This document shows positions 10,464 through 20,075 of a DNA stretch of 60,000 bases, piece after piece. The notes below the pieces were generated by a model, which saw only the letters and a list, made by a program, of their open reading frames with translations, was not told where the DNA came from and made no database searches. Position 1 is the stretch's first letter. Each line of letters begins with the position of its first letter. This stretch comes from Diphasiastrum complanatum (lineage: Eukaryota; Streptophyta; Lycopodiopsida; Lycopodiales; Lycopodiaceae), in contig CM055092.1 of the NCBI GenBank assembly GCA_029204225.1, forward strand, positions 19,215,222 to 19,275,221. The letters run 5' to 3'. The translations under genes were made by a program, and so were the position numbers.

Positions 10464-11753
10464 ATCCTAATCTCTCTTGCAACTCTTTATGATTGGGATA
10501 TGTGGCAAATGGATGTTACTAATGCCTTCTTGAATGGTGATCTTGAAGAAGATATTTACATGGAGCAACCCGAGGGCTATGTTTCACATGATGAGCCTAA
10601 TCATGTGTGCTATCTCCAAAAGAGTTTGTATGGGCTAAAGCAAGCACCAAGGAGTTGGTATGCTAAGCTCAATTCCTTCTTACTTTCTCAAAACTTTGTT
10701 ATGAGTGAGTATGATCATTCTCTCTACTTTAGATTGAATGAAAATGATATCACTTTACTTTTGATCTATGTTGATGACATTATCTTAAGTGGTGGTAACA
10801 ATCTAGATATAGATGAAATCAAGATGGCACTCAAAAGAGAGTTTGAAATTCAAGATCTTGGTAAACTTCATTATATCTTAGGAATAGAGATTATTAGAAC
10901 TTCTAAATCTACATTCATATTTCAAGAAAAGTATGTTAACTCTATTCTAAAAAGGTTTCATATGGAAGATTGTAAAGTTGTTTCTACTCCTATGGAATCA
11001 AATGTAAAGCTAACTACAAGAAGTAATGAAAGATCCTTCAAGGACATTACTCTCTATAGAAAGCTAATAGGATCTCTTATATGGTTAACCATCACAAGAC
11101 CTGATCTAAGCTTTGTGGTTGGTAAACTAAGTCAATTTATGCAAGATCCTAGTGAGGCTCATTGGAAGCTAGGAAAGAGAGTACTTAGATACATCTCGGG
11201 ATCTAGAGATTTTGGCATCTTGTATGGAGGTACTACACCTAACCTTTGTGGATTTTCAGATTCAGATTTTGCAGGTGATCAAATGGATAGGAAGTCAACA
11301 AGTGCCTTTGCAATCTATCTTGGAGATGGAGTGGTCTCATGGCTATCAAAGAAGCAACCAACTATCTCTCTATCTTCCACCGAAGCCGAGTACAAGGCAT
11401 TAACAACATGCACCAAGGATATTCTTTGGATCAAGAGGATGTTATTGGATCTTCACTTGCTGGAACCAGAGAAGACTCCAATCATACTTTGTGATAACCT
11501 TTCATCCCAAAGCTTGGCAAGCAATCCTATTTTTCATGCAAGGAGCAAGCACATTGAGATTGCTCACCATTTTGTGAGAGATCAAGTCATTGCCAAAGAG
11601 GTGGAGCTTCAACATGTCTCTTCAAAGGAGTGTGTGGCTGATATCTTCACCAAACCATTGGGAAAGGACCTATATTTAATGCATAGATCTAATCTTGGAA
11701 TGTGCTCAAAGACTATGTTGAAACTAGCATCCAATGTTGAAGAGGGAGTGTGA
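10464..11753 (+). CDS. Copia reverse transcriptase and RNase H, same frame after one stop
   Basis: Reading resumes in the same frame as the preceding ORF (first ATG at 10500). Only the TGA at 10461 separates them, most simply an Arg codon CGA that lost its C. RT motifs are QMDVTNAFLNGDL, the YGLKQAPRSWY box, and the catalytic LLIYVDDIILSG near 10765. The connection has LIGSLIWLTITRPDLSF. RNase H keeps its acidic residues in GFSDSDFAGD, SSTEAEYKAL and ILCDNLSS, with ARSKHIEIAHHFVRD at the end. The frame ends NVEEGV with its stop 4 bases inside the 3' LTR, overlapping the polypurine tract. Domains look intact; apart from the stop this pol half could be functional. Confidence 0.92.
   Translation: MLISLATLYDWDMWQMDVTNAFLNGDLEEDIYMEQPEGYVSHDEPNHVCYLQKSLYGLKQAPRSWYAKLNSFLLSQNFVMSEYDHSLYFRLNENDITLLLIYVDDIILSGGNNLDIDEIKMALKREFEIQDLGKLHYILGIEIIRTSKSTFIFQEKYVNSILKRFHMEDCKVVSTPMESNVKLTTRSNERSFKDITLYRKLIGSLIWLTITRPDLSFVVGKLSQFMQDPSEAHWKLGKRVLRYISGSRDFGILYGGTTPNLCGFSDSDFAGDQMDRKSTSAFAIYLGDGVVSWLSKKQPTISLSSTEAEYKALTTCTKDILWIKRMLLDLHLLEPEKTPIILCDNLSSQSLASNPIFHARSKHIEIAHHFVRDQVIAKEVELQHVSSKECVADIFTKPLGKDLYLMHRSNLGMCSKTMLKLASNVEEGV
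11739..11748 (+). promoter_or_regulatory. Polypurine tract
   Basis: GAAGAGGGAG directly precedes the 3' LTR and lies within the last codons of pol. It is the primer for plus-strand DNA synthesis. A nearly identical tract with matching coding context occurs at 24684-24693. Confidence 0.9.
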
Positions 11754-12403
11754 AAATTGTCAACATTTCCTAGCTAGTTTGAGGCCTAAATTGGCTAAAA
11801 TTGTAAATAGTTTTGGTTCTGGAGTTTTGCACGTGTGAACCAGGCCACAATGTTTTTATTTACTGTATTTTTTCAGTATGATGAAGTGTCAAACTTCATA
11901 CCCTTCAAAATGAGACCATTTTGATGTATTTTGGTCATATAAGCCATTTTTAGCTATTTTTCCTATATAGGGAATATCTAGGGTCAAGTACCTTCTAGAG
12001 AGAGGAGAGAGAGTCATCTTCCTCATCCATAAATAGTAGGGAAGTCGTGGAGAACAGGTTGGAGAAACCTTTTGTATGCTTCATTGAGATCAATAGATCA
12101 TTGTCATTGTTTCTTCCTCCATTGAGAGCATTGTTGTGTGTATTGTCTTCAAGCTATTGTGTATGATCTTAGGTGCTTTCCAAAAGTGATAGGCTGATGT
12201 ATTATGGACTGTATAATGCTATTTTGGGCCGCACTTGATGTTTATGGAAGTTTCCATTTGTGATAAATGCTTTTTGATCAAGTTCTTTGCATTCTAGGTA
12301 GCATAGAATGTGTTGCCAATTCCTAGCTTATGTAGTTTGGAGTGCAAGCATTCAAGCCAATGATCTTGGAGTTTAGATCCACTTAGGATCTGTATTTTTC
12401 ACA
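11749..12403 (+). repeat. 3' LTR of the young copia element
   Basis: 655 bp, aligning without gaps to the 5' LTR with two substitutions. It ends TTTTTCACA immediately before the resumed gypsy protease sequence. Confidence 0.95.
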
Positions 12404-12407
12404 CTTT
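12403..12407. repeat. Target site duplication, right (ACTTT)
   Basis: Second copy of the ACTTT found at 6655-6659. Its first A overlaps the terminal A of the LTR, so the border is ambiguous by one base. Confidence 0.85.
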
Positions 12408-13170
12408 CGTCGTGATGGACTTATCAGAAGCACCAAATGTCTACCGGGTTCTATTAGGTTGTCCATGGTTACGAGTTGCGCAAGTAATTCATAACTGGGA
12501 TACCTGAAAAATCACTTTTAAAAATCATGAATGTGCAGTTAAAGTTGATCCTACGACTTGGACTATCAAACCAGTGGTTCAAAAAGCGGATGACGATTCA
12601 TCAACAACGGATCACATTTGTGATCGACCAGAGAAAAAATTGGGAGTTCACTATGATTCTCAAACGGATACTGTCAATTGAAATGAAGCTCTTGCAACAA
12701 TTGATTGTACAGCAGGATATATGTGTCAACAAGATATTCAATAAGAGTTGAGCGAGATTTTCTTATTAGATCGAACTTTGGATACACCAATCACGTTTCC
12801 ACTAAATGTGTTGTATGTAGCCTGGATATCAACAGAACCTATACCAGATCCAATTGAGGATGATCTCATACCAATGAGCCATGCCTTAACTTATGATGGC
12901 ATTGCAGAACTTACGGATGAACAGATTCTACATCATATGGATCCGACCAGATTTGGAGTGCGTAATGTTCCTGGTGAACCAACAATCAAACCGCCCAAAG
13001 CAGTTATATTGAAGGGAGGCAGGATCACAGGTTTGATAACGAAGAAGCAAGCTAAGCAACATTATAATACGGTCCTGAAATGGGAAAATCTCCCTCAAAA
13101 GATCGATTCAAAGAAATTGCTACCCTTATTGGATAAAGGCAAAGGAAAAGTCAAGAATGATCCTTCAAGT
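12408..13170 (+). pseudogene. Gypsy protease C-terminus and pre-RT linker
   Basis: The frame resumes as VVMDLSEAPNVYRVLLGCPW, the last strand of the retropepsin domain, then RVAQVIHNW and KITFKNHECAV, with a TGA near 12505. A linker follows: SEIFLLDRTLDTPITFPLN, a proline-rich stretch, then LLPLLDKGKGKVKNDPSS near 13120-13165. This linker type precedes RT in Tat-lineage elements. The frame is open from 12748 to about 13245, longer than chance, but no catalytic domain lies in it. Confidence 0.65.
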
Positions 13171-13955
13171 CAATTCGAGAAGTTTATGTGTTTATGGGTC
13201 ATGCGAACTACTATCAAATTTTTATTATCTTCTTTGCGGATTTAGCACGACCTCAAACTAACTATTGTTCCTATTTGGACAGTAGAGGCGTTAGAAGCCT
13301 TTGAAAGTTAAAAAAAGCATTAACTTCAGCACCAATACTGCGTTCTCCAGATTGGACATTAGAGTTTCATGTTCATACGGATGCCTCAAAATACGCCATT
13401 GGATCAGTTTTGATGCAGCCAAGTGACTATAAGAAGGATTATCCCATACGATTTGCAAGCAGACAGCTTACAGATCCAGAGAAGATTTATTCAACAACCG
13501 AACGTGAAGCGCTAGCCATGATTTTTTCTGTTCGAAAATTTCGTCACTACCTCATGGAAACACACTTTGCATTTTATACGGATCATCAACTGTTACTTTA
13601 CTTGGTAAACAAGACATGTAATATTGGACGTATTGCAAGATGGTTATTATTATTGACTGAATTTGACTTTCAAATTGTGATTAGAAAGGGAAAGCAACAT
13701 TATCTAGTCGATCACATTTTAGGAATTGAATCCGCACCAGTTAATACTGAAGTGGATAATGAACTGCCAGATGCTGCGTTGTTCTATGTTAAAGTAGTAC
13801 CTGAGTGGGCGACAGATATTGTTGAGTACCTGATGCTAGGACAACCGAATGACTTCTTGACAAAAGTACATAAAAGACAATTGATTCATAAGACTCAACC
13901 TTATCAATTAATTGCAGGACAATTGTACCATCGTGGATCAGATAATATTTTATGA
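13171..13955 (+). pseudogene. Gypsy RT thumb/connection and RNase H; RT palm deleted
   Basis: At about 13172-13250 the reading switches frame to FMGHANYYQIFI, the conserved segment that follows the RT palm. The fingers and palm, with the expected LDD catalytic box, are absent between the linker and this point, a loss of about 200 residues. RNase H follows: HVHTDASKYAIGSVLMQ, REALAMIFSVRKFRHYL and FYTDHQLLLYLVNK. It leads into a tether and the start of the integrase zinc domain (HKTQPYQLIAGQLYHRG). A stop lies near 13312 and another TGA at 13953. The copy cannot make reverse transcriptase. Confidence 0.8.
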
Positions 13956-15072
13956 AGATGTATTTTACCACATGAAGTATCAAATTTAATCATGTTTTCA
14001 CATGATGGCATGGGTGGAAGACACTTCTCTACAGATATTATTGTTCGCAAACTTTTACAATCCTGTTGTTGGTGGCCTACGCTTCACAAGGATACAAAAA
14101 ATTTTATTCAGACGTGATGTTTGCCAGCGAGCACGACGGCCTACTCGACAGAATTATGAACCCTTACATCCGGTTTTATCGCAAGCACCATTTGAAAAAT
14201 GGGGACTGGATTATGTTGGTCCTATTCATCCTGCCGCGCAAGGATCTCAGGCCCAATACATTATCGTCGTAACTGACTATATGACCAAGTGGGTTGAAGC
14301 CAAAGCTGTCAAAGTGGCTGATGCGAAATCAACGGCCAAGTATCTATATGAAAATATTATAATCAAATTTGGATGTTCGATCGAAATTGTCAGTGACCGG
14401 GGTACACACTTTGTTAATCAAACAATAAAGTGTTTACTATAAGATTTCTTTGTTATACACAGATTTAGTACTCTCTACTATCCCAGAGGGAATGGCCAAG
14501 CTGAATCTTCCAATAAGATTCTCTGCACCATTATGACAAAGACAATTGAAGCGAGTCGGTCCGATTGGGAACATAAACTGTATGCAACATTATGGGCATT
14601 CGAAACCGCTTACAAAAATAGTACAAATCAAACATCTTTTCAACTGGTTTATGGTCAAGATGTTGTTAAGCCAATTGAAGTTTTAATCCCATCTTTACGC
14701 ATAGCAGCCACAGAACAATTGAATGATAGTATGTCTTTACAACTCCATCATAAAGCATTGCACAGGTTATGTGAAACCCGATTGATGGCAGTTCATGCCT
14801 CATCAGCAGAGAAAGCCCGCCGCAAGGCATGGCACGATCGACGATTGCACAAGAAAGATCTGAAAGCAAGAGATCTTGCATTGATGTACAAAACCAAACA
14901 GATCAAGGGTAAGTTGAAGTTTACCGGGGAAGGCCCGTATAAAGTGAAGGAAATCCTGAACTATGGTGCAATAATTCTTGAGCACTTGGATGGAAAACGA
15001 TTTGATACTCCAGTAAATGGCAGCCGATTATGCAAGTTTTGGCAGCCTGCTCCGCTAGTTCAGCCAGCGTGA
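13956..15072 (+). pseudogene. Gypsy integrase
   Basis: The zinc-binding part reads LPHEVSNLIMFSHDGMGG followed by TCDVCQRARRP (HHCC), with a frame change near 14080. The catalytic core follows: GLDYVGPIHPA with the first Asp near 14205, SDRGTHFVNQ with the second Asp near 14392, and RGNGQAESSNK with the Glu near 14505. Stops occur at 13953 and 14440. The C-terminal domain ends FTGEGPYKVKEILNYG ... GSRLCKFWQPAP with TGA at 15070. No chromodomain was seen, consistent with Tat/Athila. The three catalytic acids are still present despite the breaks. Confidence 0.85.
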
Positions 15073-15890
15073 TCTCAATATATTTTTTAATTTTATTTGT
15101 TTTTCAATTTTTTGTTTTCAGTATTTAATTTGCTGACTTTTTTGGAAAAAGACAGTTAAAAAAAAAACAAAAAGAAAAGCAAAAAAATAAGAAAAGACTG
15201 ATGAGCAAAAGTCAGAAAGTCCTCAGCATAAGAAAAAGGAAGCACAGTATTTTTAATGGACAATGACTTAGAAAATCACTGATTTGGGCAGATTTGGCCT
15301 AACATAGTACCAGAAACCTTCGCTGAGCTCTCGGCACTCTTGATTTATCTAAATTGAGGCGAACGAAGGTTCCTGACAAGAGAAAATCCAATTTTTGAGT
15401 CAGACGAATGTTCAGTGATATGCCATTTTGGGAACCTTCGTCGAGCATCATAACCTCATCATGAACCTTCGTAGACCTGCTAGATGATCTTAAAAGTCAA
15501 AATTAAGTTCTCCATAGGTTCAAATTGTGAAAAAATGCATTTATGACAGTATTTGGATGAAGGACCTTTTTGGGCGAAGGTTCATCCTTCGTCAGCCCTG
15601 GAAAACGTTTGCCTGATAGGTTAAGATCCCTAGAAATCTTCGCCGAGATTTTTATAGCCTATTTTTATAGTACTGCACATACTTGCAAATTTTTGTTCAG
15701 AACTGATCAGCCAAACTACTATTCAGTGTAATGGACCCCCCAAATTCACCTATAAATTGGCTGAATTCGATTCATTTTTCACTTGTGCTAGCGAAGCTCT
15801 TGCAAATTTTTCTTGCAACCAAAGCCTTCCAAATTTTCTGCATTGTCTTCTGATACAATTTCATGCATTTATAATTCCTTTCTGATCATC
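15073..15890 (+). other. Post-pol noncoding region with CCTTCGCCGAG-type motifs
   Basis: The block has no coding signal. It begins with a T-rich then A-rich stretch. From 15317 to 15650 it carries copies of the motif seen in the 5' leader, in both orientations: AACCTTCGCTGAG (15317), GGCGAACGAAGGTTCC (15359), AACCTTCGTCGAG (15434), GGGCGAAGGTTCATCCTTCG (15570, an inverted pair) and CTTCGCCGAGAT (15639). A CTATAAAT lies at about 15750, possibly a promoter for the following ORF. Confidence 0.5.
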
Positions 15891-16700
15891 ATGTCTTCTA
15901 CCGATAATTCCCAATCTCCGCGTTATACTATCCATCGTGATGTCTCATCTGCAACGAACATCATGATTCTTCCTAGCACAAGCATGGTCACTCAATGGAT
16001 GACCTTGCGGAGCCTCTGCTCACTACAATGGGTATTCATGAGAGAGCCTTTTCGGGTCGCATCAATATGGATTTCATTACTCTTGCCTTCAGTACGTGAA
16101 AGGAAGAGAAATCCAAATTCTATATCACTTTCCAGGGAGCCACACACAAAGTGCACGTCACTGAGGCTGCACTTGCAGCTATAGGAATATCATCTAGTAC
16201 GTAGGCCTCACCCAATCACAAGCATGCCAAATAGGCCATCAAGCCATTTATTGACCTCACCAATGATCTGCACTGGACCAATGATGGCTATCTTCTGGAA
16301 GCCATCACCGAGCCTTCCATCCACGCAGCTACCTAGCTATTGAATGATTTCCTGATGGTTGGCAACCTCAGGAAAGACCGCATCACATCTCAAATCCTTC
16401 ACAGGATGGTGGAGTCCCACACTAAGTTGGCCAAAGCCCCTCTTGAACCATATAATTGGTTCAAGACTGTTTCCGGTGAGCTCAAGCGAGCTATTAAGGC
16501 CAATACTAAGTAGCAGTTCGCTACTGGCTCTTTTTGTCCCTCTTAGCCACTTCTCACTTAGAAAACAAAATCCAAGGCTTCCACCTGGATTATGTGCTTT
16601 CGGTTTACGAAGAAGCACCGGTAGAATCATCCCATCAGGCCTCAAGCTCTCGTAGTCGTTGTCGTCCACGCAGTGAGATTGTAATTCCTGACTCACCTTC
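15891..16700 (+). pseudogene. Decayed extra ORF downstream of gypsy pol
   Basis: ATG 15891 opens MSSTDNSQSPRYTIH. After a frame change near 16000 a long reading continues with GIHERAFSGRINMDFITLAF, FYITFQGATHKVHVTEAAL, PFIDLTNDLHWTNDGYLLEA and KTVSGELKRAIKAN, interrupted only by TGA or TAG codons. Each stop could come from CGA or CAG by one C-to-T change. Athila and some Tat elements carry an additional ORF downstream of pol, which fits the position. The protein itself is not recognised, and no signal peptide or membrane segment is evident. The reading ends in unrelated sequence at about 16700. Confidence 0.5.
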
Positions 16701-16714
16701 CGCGTCACGACGAG

Positions 16715-16925
16715 ATGAATGATGTTTTGGAAATTGTTGTAGGTTTGGAGGAGAGACCAGCAACACAACAAGATCAAGTGAGGTATTATAAGAGGGCCAA
16801 AAGGTCTCTACACATGATCAAGATGAATGTTACCAATGAGCTTCTCAAGGAAGTTGGTAAGTGTACTTTATCAAGTGAGGCTTGGGAAGCTTTGAAGAAG
16901 CTTTATGAGTCCAAGTCTACTTTTT
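16715..16925 (+). pseudogene. Isolated 0.2-kb copia gag scrap
   Basis: The translation IVVGLEERPATQQDQVRY ... IKMNVTNELLKEVGKC ... SSEAWEALKKLYESKST matches residues of the gags at 8487 and especially 45504. Nothing of gag precedes or follows it. The left junction falls inside the decayed gypsy ORF region and the right junction at about 16921. No LTR or target duplication is visible. It may be filler captured during double-strand break repair. Confidence 0.8.
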
Positions 16926-17011
16926 ACTGCAAAAAGGTAGTACTGGCCTGTGCTGTTGAATATTTGAAGATAACCAAGTTTTTGTATTCAAGTACATATA
17001 AAGCCTTATAA

Positions 17012-19804
17012 CTCTAATAATTATAAATAACCAATCCTTGTAAGAACAATAATCCTTTATACTACACCAGAACCTTCTAATCTAAAGTGAACACATTACG
17101 ACATAAAAATACAAATTTCTAGCCCCTTATACTTTCTCGAATTTCAAAACTTCTTCAAAACTTACACATGTTTTACAAATTTTACATGTGATGACTATCA
17201 TTAACAAAGTGACAGCTCACCATATTAAAGCATAAGTTGCCCATGTGAGTATGGAATATCCTCACATTAGATAAAGAATGTGAGAATATTTTTTCTATTT
17301 AAAGATTTTGATGTTATGTACTTACATTGGAGAGTGTGCATTGTCTCTTTTTGACCCTTCTTTTTATGTATGAGAAGTTTTACATGTTGAATCCATGAGA
17401 CTTTAAAAAAAAAAATTGAGTAGTACGACCCCGTAAACTATGACTTGTTTTGTACGTACAACAAACCTTCAAGTTATATTAATGTAATTTGCACTAGTAT
17501 GGTAATTTTTGCATACATATGTATCATTTGTAAACAAGACTCTCACTATAGGTGTAGTTGTAGTAATTTGAAGTGTGAAGCTAGACTATCTTTTTCTCAC
17601 TGTCAAGTAGGTATATATTGTCCTATTCATTTTCATAAATTGATTAGCCTAAAAGATGACTAGCAAATCAAATAAAATGATGCTCAATCATTTGTATTTG
17701 AAATGAAAAGTACATATATACAATTCATCAAGTAGCAAATATAATTTCAGTAATTTATATGGAAATTTTGGCTTTCATTACTTCATATTATCATTATACA
17801 CTACGTGTGGAATAATGTACTATGTTTTCTATATCCATCTTCAAAAAGAGAATTTCTACATCCAGCTTGAAAAGTAAAATGCCAAATTCATTTTACAATG
17901 GATAGATTTGAGAATGAAAGAAAATAAACCTAATGACTAGGTCAAAATTGTTAGAGATTGAACAAAAATCATTATTTTTCTTCATGTCATTTATTCTTAG
18001 ACTACACACAACTTGGCATAGTTAGAGGTTGAATGTTTCACTGTTTACAAATCTCATGTGAGAGATTTGATGGCAACCAAAAATGTTTACTTCCTACATA
18101 AAAAAATATATTATGTCACATCATGTGTACTTGAACACATTATAAAACAATGAATGGCAAAAGAAAGAATTATAGCTTGCATAAATATGGCAAGTTGACA
18201 ATAGTATCTTGCAGTTTCAAAAAAGAAAATATAAGTACTTTCCAAGTCATTTTGAGAATTAAGTGTTTAATATACTTTAGTGGTAAAAGTGGTTGGCAAC
18301 CCAATGATTTGTGTCTACAACCCTTCCTTGTGTAGAAAATAATATGCATCAGGTGTTTTATACCATTATGTGCATGTTATTACATCTTCAAACTCATAAT
18401 CATATTCGCTTTAGCAAACATTTATTTTATTTAATAATGTTATTTGTATGTCAACAATACTTTCAAAAAAAAAATCTTTTATAGACCTATGTTATAAAAG
18501 TTTTTTCAATTGTTCAAGCTTTTGAGTGAAAATTATAGAATTTTTCAAGCGATTGTGCTTATTTTTATAACATATTAAATGTCATCAGAGATAATCAGTA
18601 ATCTTTTTTTTAAGAGATAGGGAATTTAAATGGAAGCATGCTTTGCTCTACCCAAAATAGCTTTGTTAGATTTGTTGTATGTAATCGACTCTTTAGGAAA
18701 ATTTGTATCAATTTAAAATATATTATGAGTACAAATTGAAGGCTTCAATTGTGACGGATAAATTCATGGTTTTTCGAAATGCTAAAAAAAGAAATCCATC
18801 ATTACATCCAATATCTATATTGTAGAATCAAAATGTAGAAGGATATTCTATTATTTTTAATGTTATGCGTACTTCTTAAGACTGGCTTGTGATCCTTGTA
18901 ACTTTAGGATGTGTAGACACTTATGAAAGCTTTAGAAAAAAGTTCAAACAATAATTATACTACTTCATGACATTTAGAAAATACATTTGATCATTTTCTT
19001 TGTGAAACGTGAGATTGTAAATTCTATTGTTTAAAATGCATGTGCTTTCCATACACAAGATATAATGTTCACATAACTATTATGTCATTTGAAAAATTAC
19101 ATCCATGTAAGAGAAAAGACTAGGGTTGAAATGTCATAAGGGCTCGGTTTAGCCTTCTGAAATGTAATTTACAAGTAATGATGGGGTCCAAAAGCCCAAG
19201 ACCTCCTATTTTGGTTGGTGCACCATGTCAAGTGCACCAAATAAAAGAACCAATGTAGATTATGGAGTCACAACAAAATCATAGGAAAAGTGTTCCATGA
19301 CCTTGAATATATTCTTTTTGTAGCACACAAGAGTAAGCAAAGTAGAATTCAAACAATATTCAAAGTGTCATAGATCATGGTGTTTGCAAGTAGTAAGATA
19401 AACATGGTATAACTATGTTCTTTTTCACAAAAGGATTGAAAGTTGGGTCTTAACATTGGAATTGAAGAAAATTGCACAGAAGTGTGTTCATTTCAAACAC
19501 TTCAAATCCTTTCAAAAACTGTTGGAAATTAAGCCCACAATTGTCTTCTTGGTGAATGACTAATTTCTATTTCGATCTAAGATCAGGCAACTTTGGTTCT
19601 ACGTCTGCTCATTTGATACCTACAGGAATCACAACTTAGACAGCCAAATTATTTGAAGGATGTCTACAACGGGCTTCCGGCTGATCTCCAGCAAAGGGTA
19701 ACCAATTTTGTCATAATTTCAAATTCAGATGTTAACTTCAATTACCTGAAGTCATTGAAGACTTGGTCATCTTCAAGGACTTCCAAGAACTAGCATTTAG
19801 AACA
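17012..19804. other. AT-rich spacer with no recognised features
   Basis: 2.8 kb without convincing coding sequence, RNA gene or element termini on either strand. The open frames (for example 17445-17663 and 18150-18335) are short and lack domain motifs. It may be old, unrecognisable transposon DNA. Confidence 0.5.
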
Positions 19805-20075
19805 AGTCTGCAGATTTACATTACTTTTTCAACAGTCTGCAGAAATACACTAAGTGTCGCAATAGTCTGCAAAAATACTCTAAGTGTCGCTACAGTCTGC
19901 AGAAAATGAACTATCTTTTGCACAGTGTCAGCTTTTTCCAAAAAGCGACAGTGTCGGCTTTTTCCAAAAAGCGATTGTATCGGCTTTTCCCAAAAAAGTA
20001 ACACTTCAGCCTAGTTCACAAATTCAACTTTTTGCGACAGTGTCGCTTTTTTCCAAAAAGCACATTTGTCTTAAA
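19805..20075. repeat. Two families of short tandem/hairpin repeats
   Basis: First, a 29-30-base unit begins at 19832 (ACAGTCTGCAGAAATACAC... TAAGTGTCGC), repeats at 19862 with few changes, and starts again at 19892; a partial copy lies at 19806. Second, the self-complementary GCTTTTTCCAAAAAGC occurs near 19930 and 19958, with variants near 19982 and 20045. Each is followed or preceded by GACAGTGTCG. Each copy could fold as a 7-bp stem. No coding sense is apparent. Confidence 0.7.

Larger units (their letters stand above)
6660..12403 (+). mobile_element. Young Ty1/copia retrotransposon, integrase-deleted, nested in the gypsy protease
   Basis: The element has two 655-bp LTRs (TGTGAAAA...TTTTCACA), a tRNA-Met PBS, a long leader, one gag-protease-RT-RNase H frame interrupted by a single TGA, and a polypurine tract. 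It is flanked by ACTTT duplications. The two LTRs differ only near 7157/12247 (A/G) and 7235/12325 (A/T), about 0.3%, so insertion was recent. The integrase catalytic core is absent: the frame passes from the zinc-binding CEHC directly to the post-core segment. The copy therefore needs integrase from another element. Orientation is the same as the host gypsy. Confidence 0.95.
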
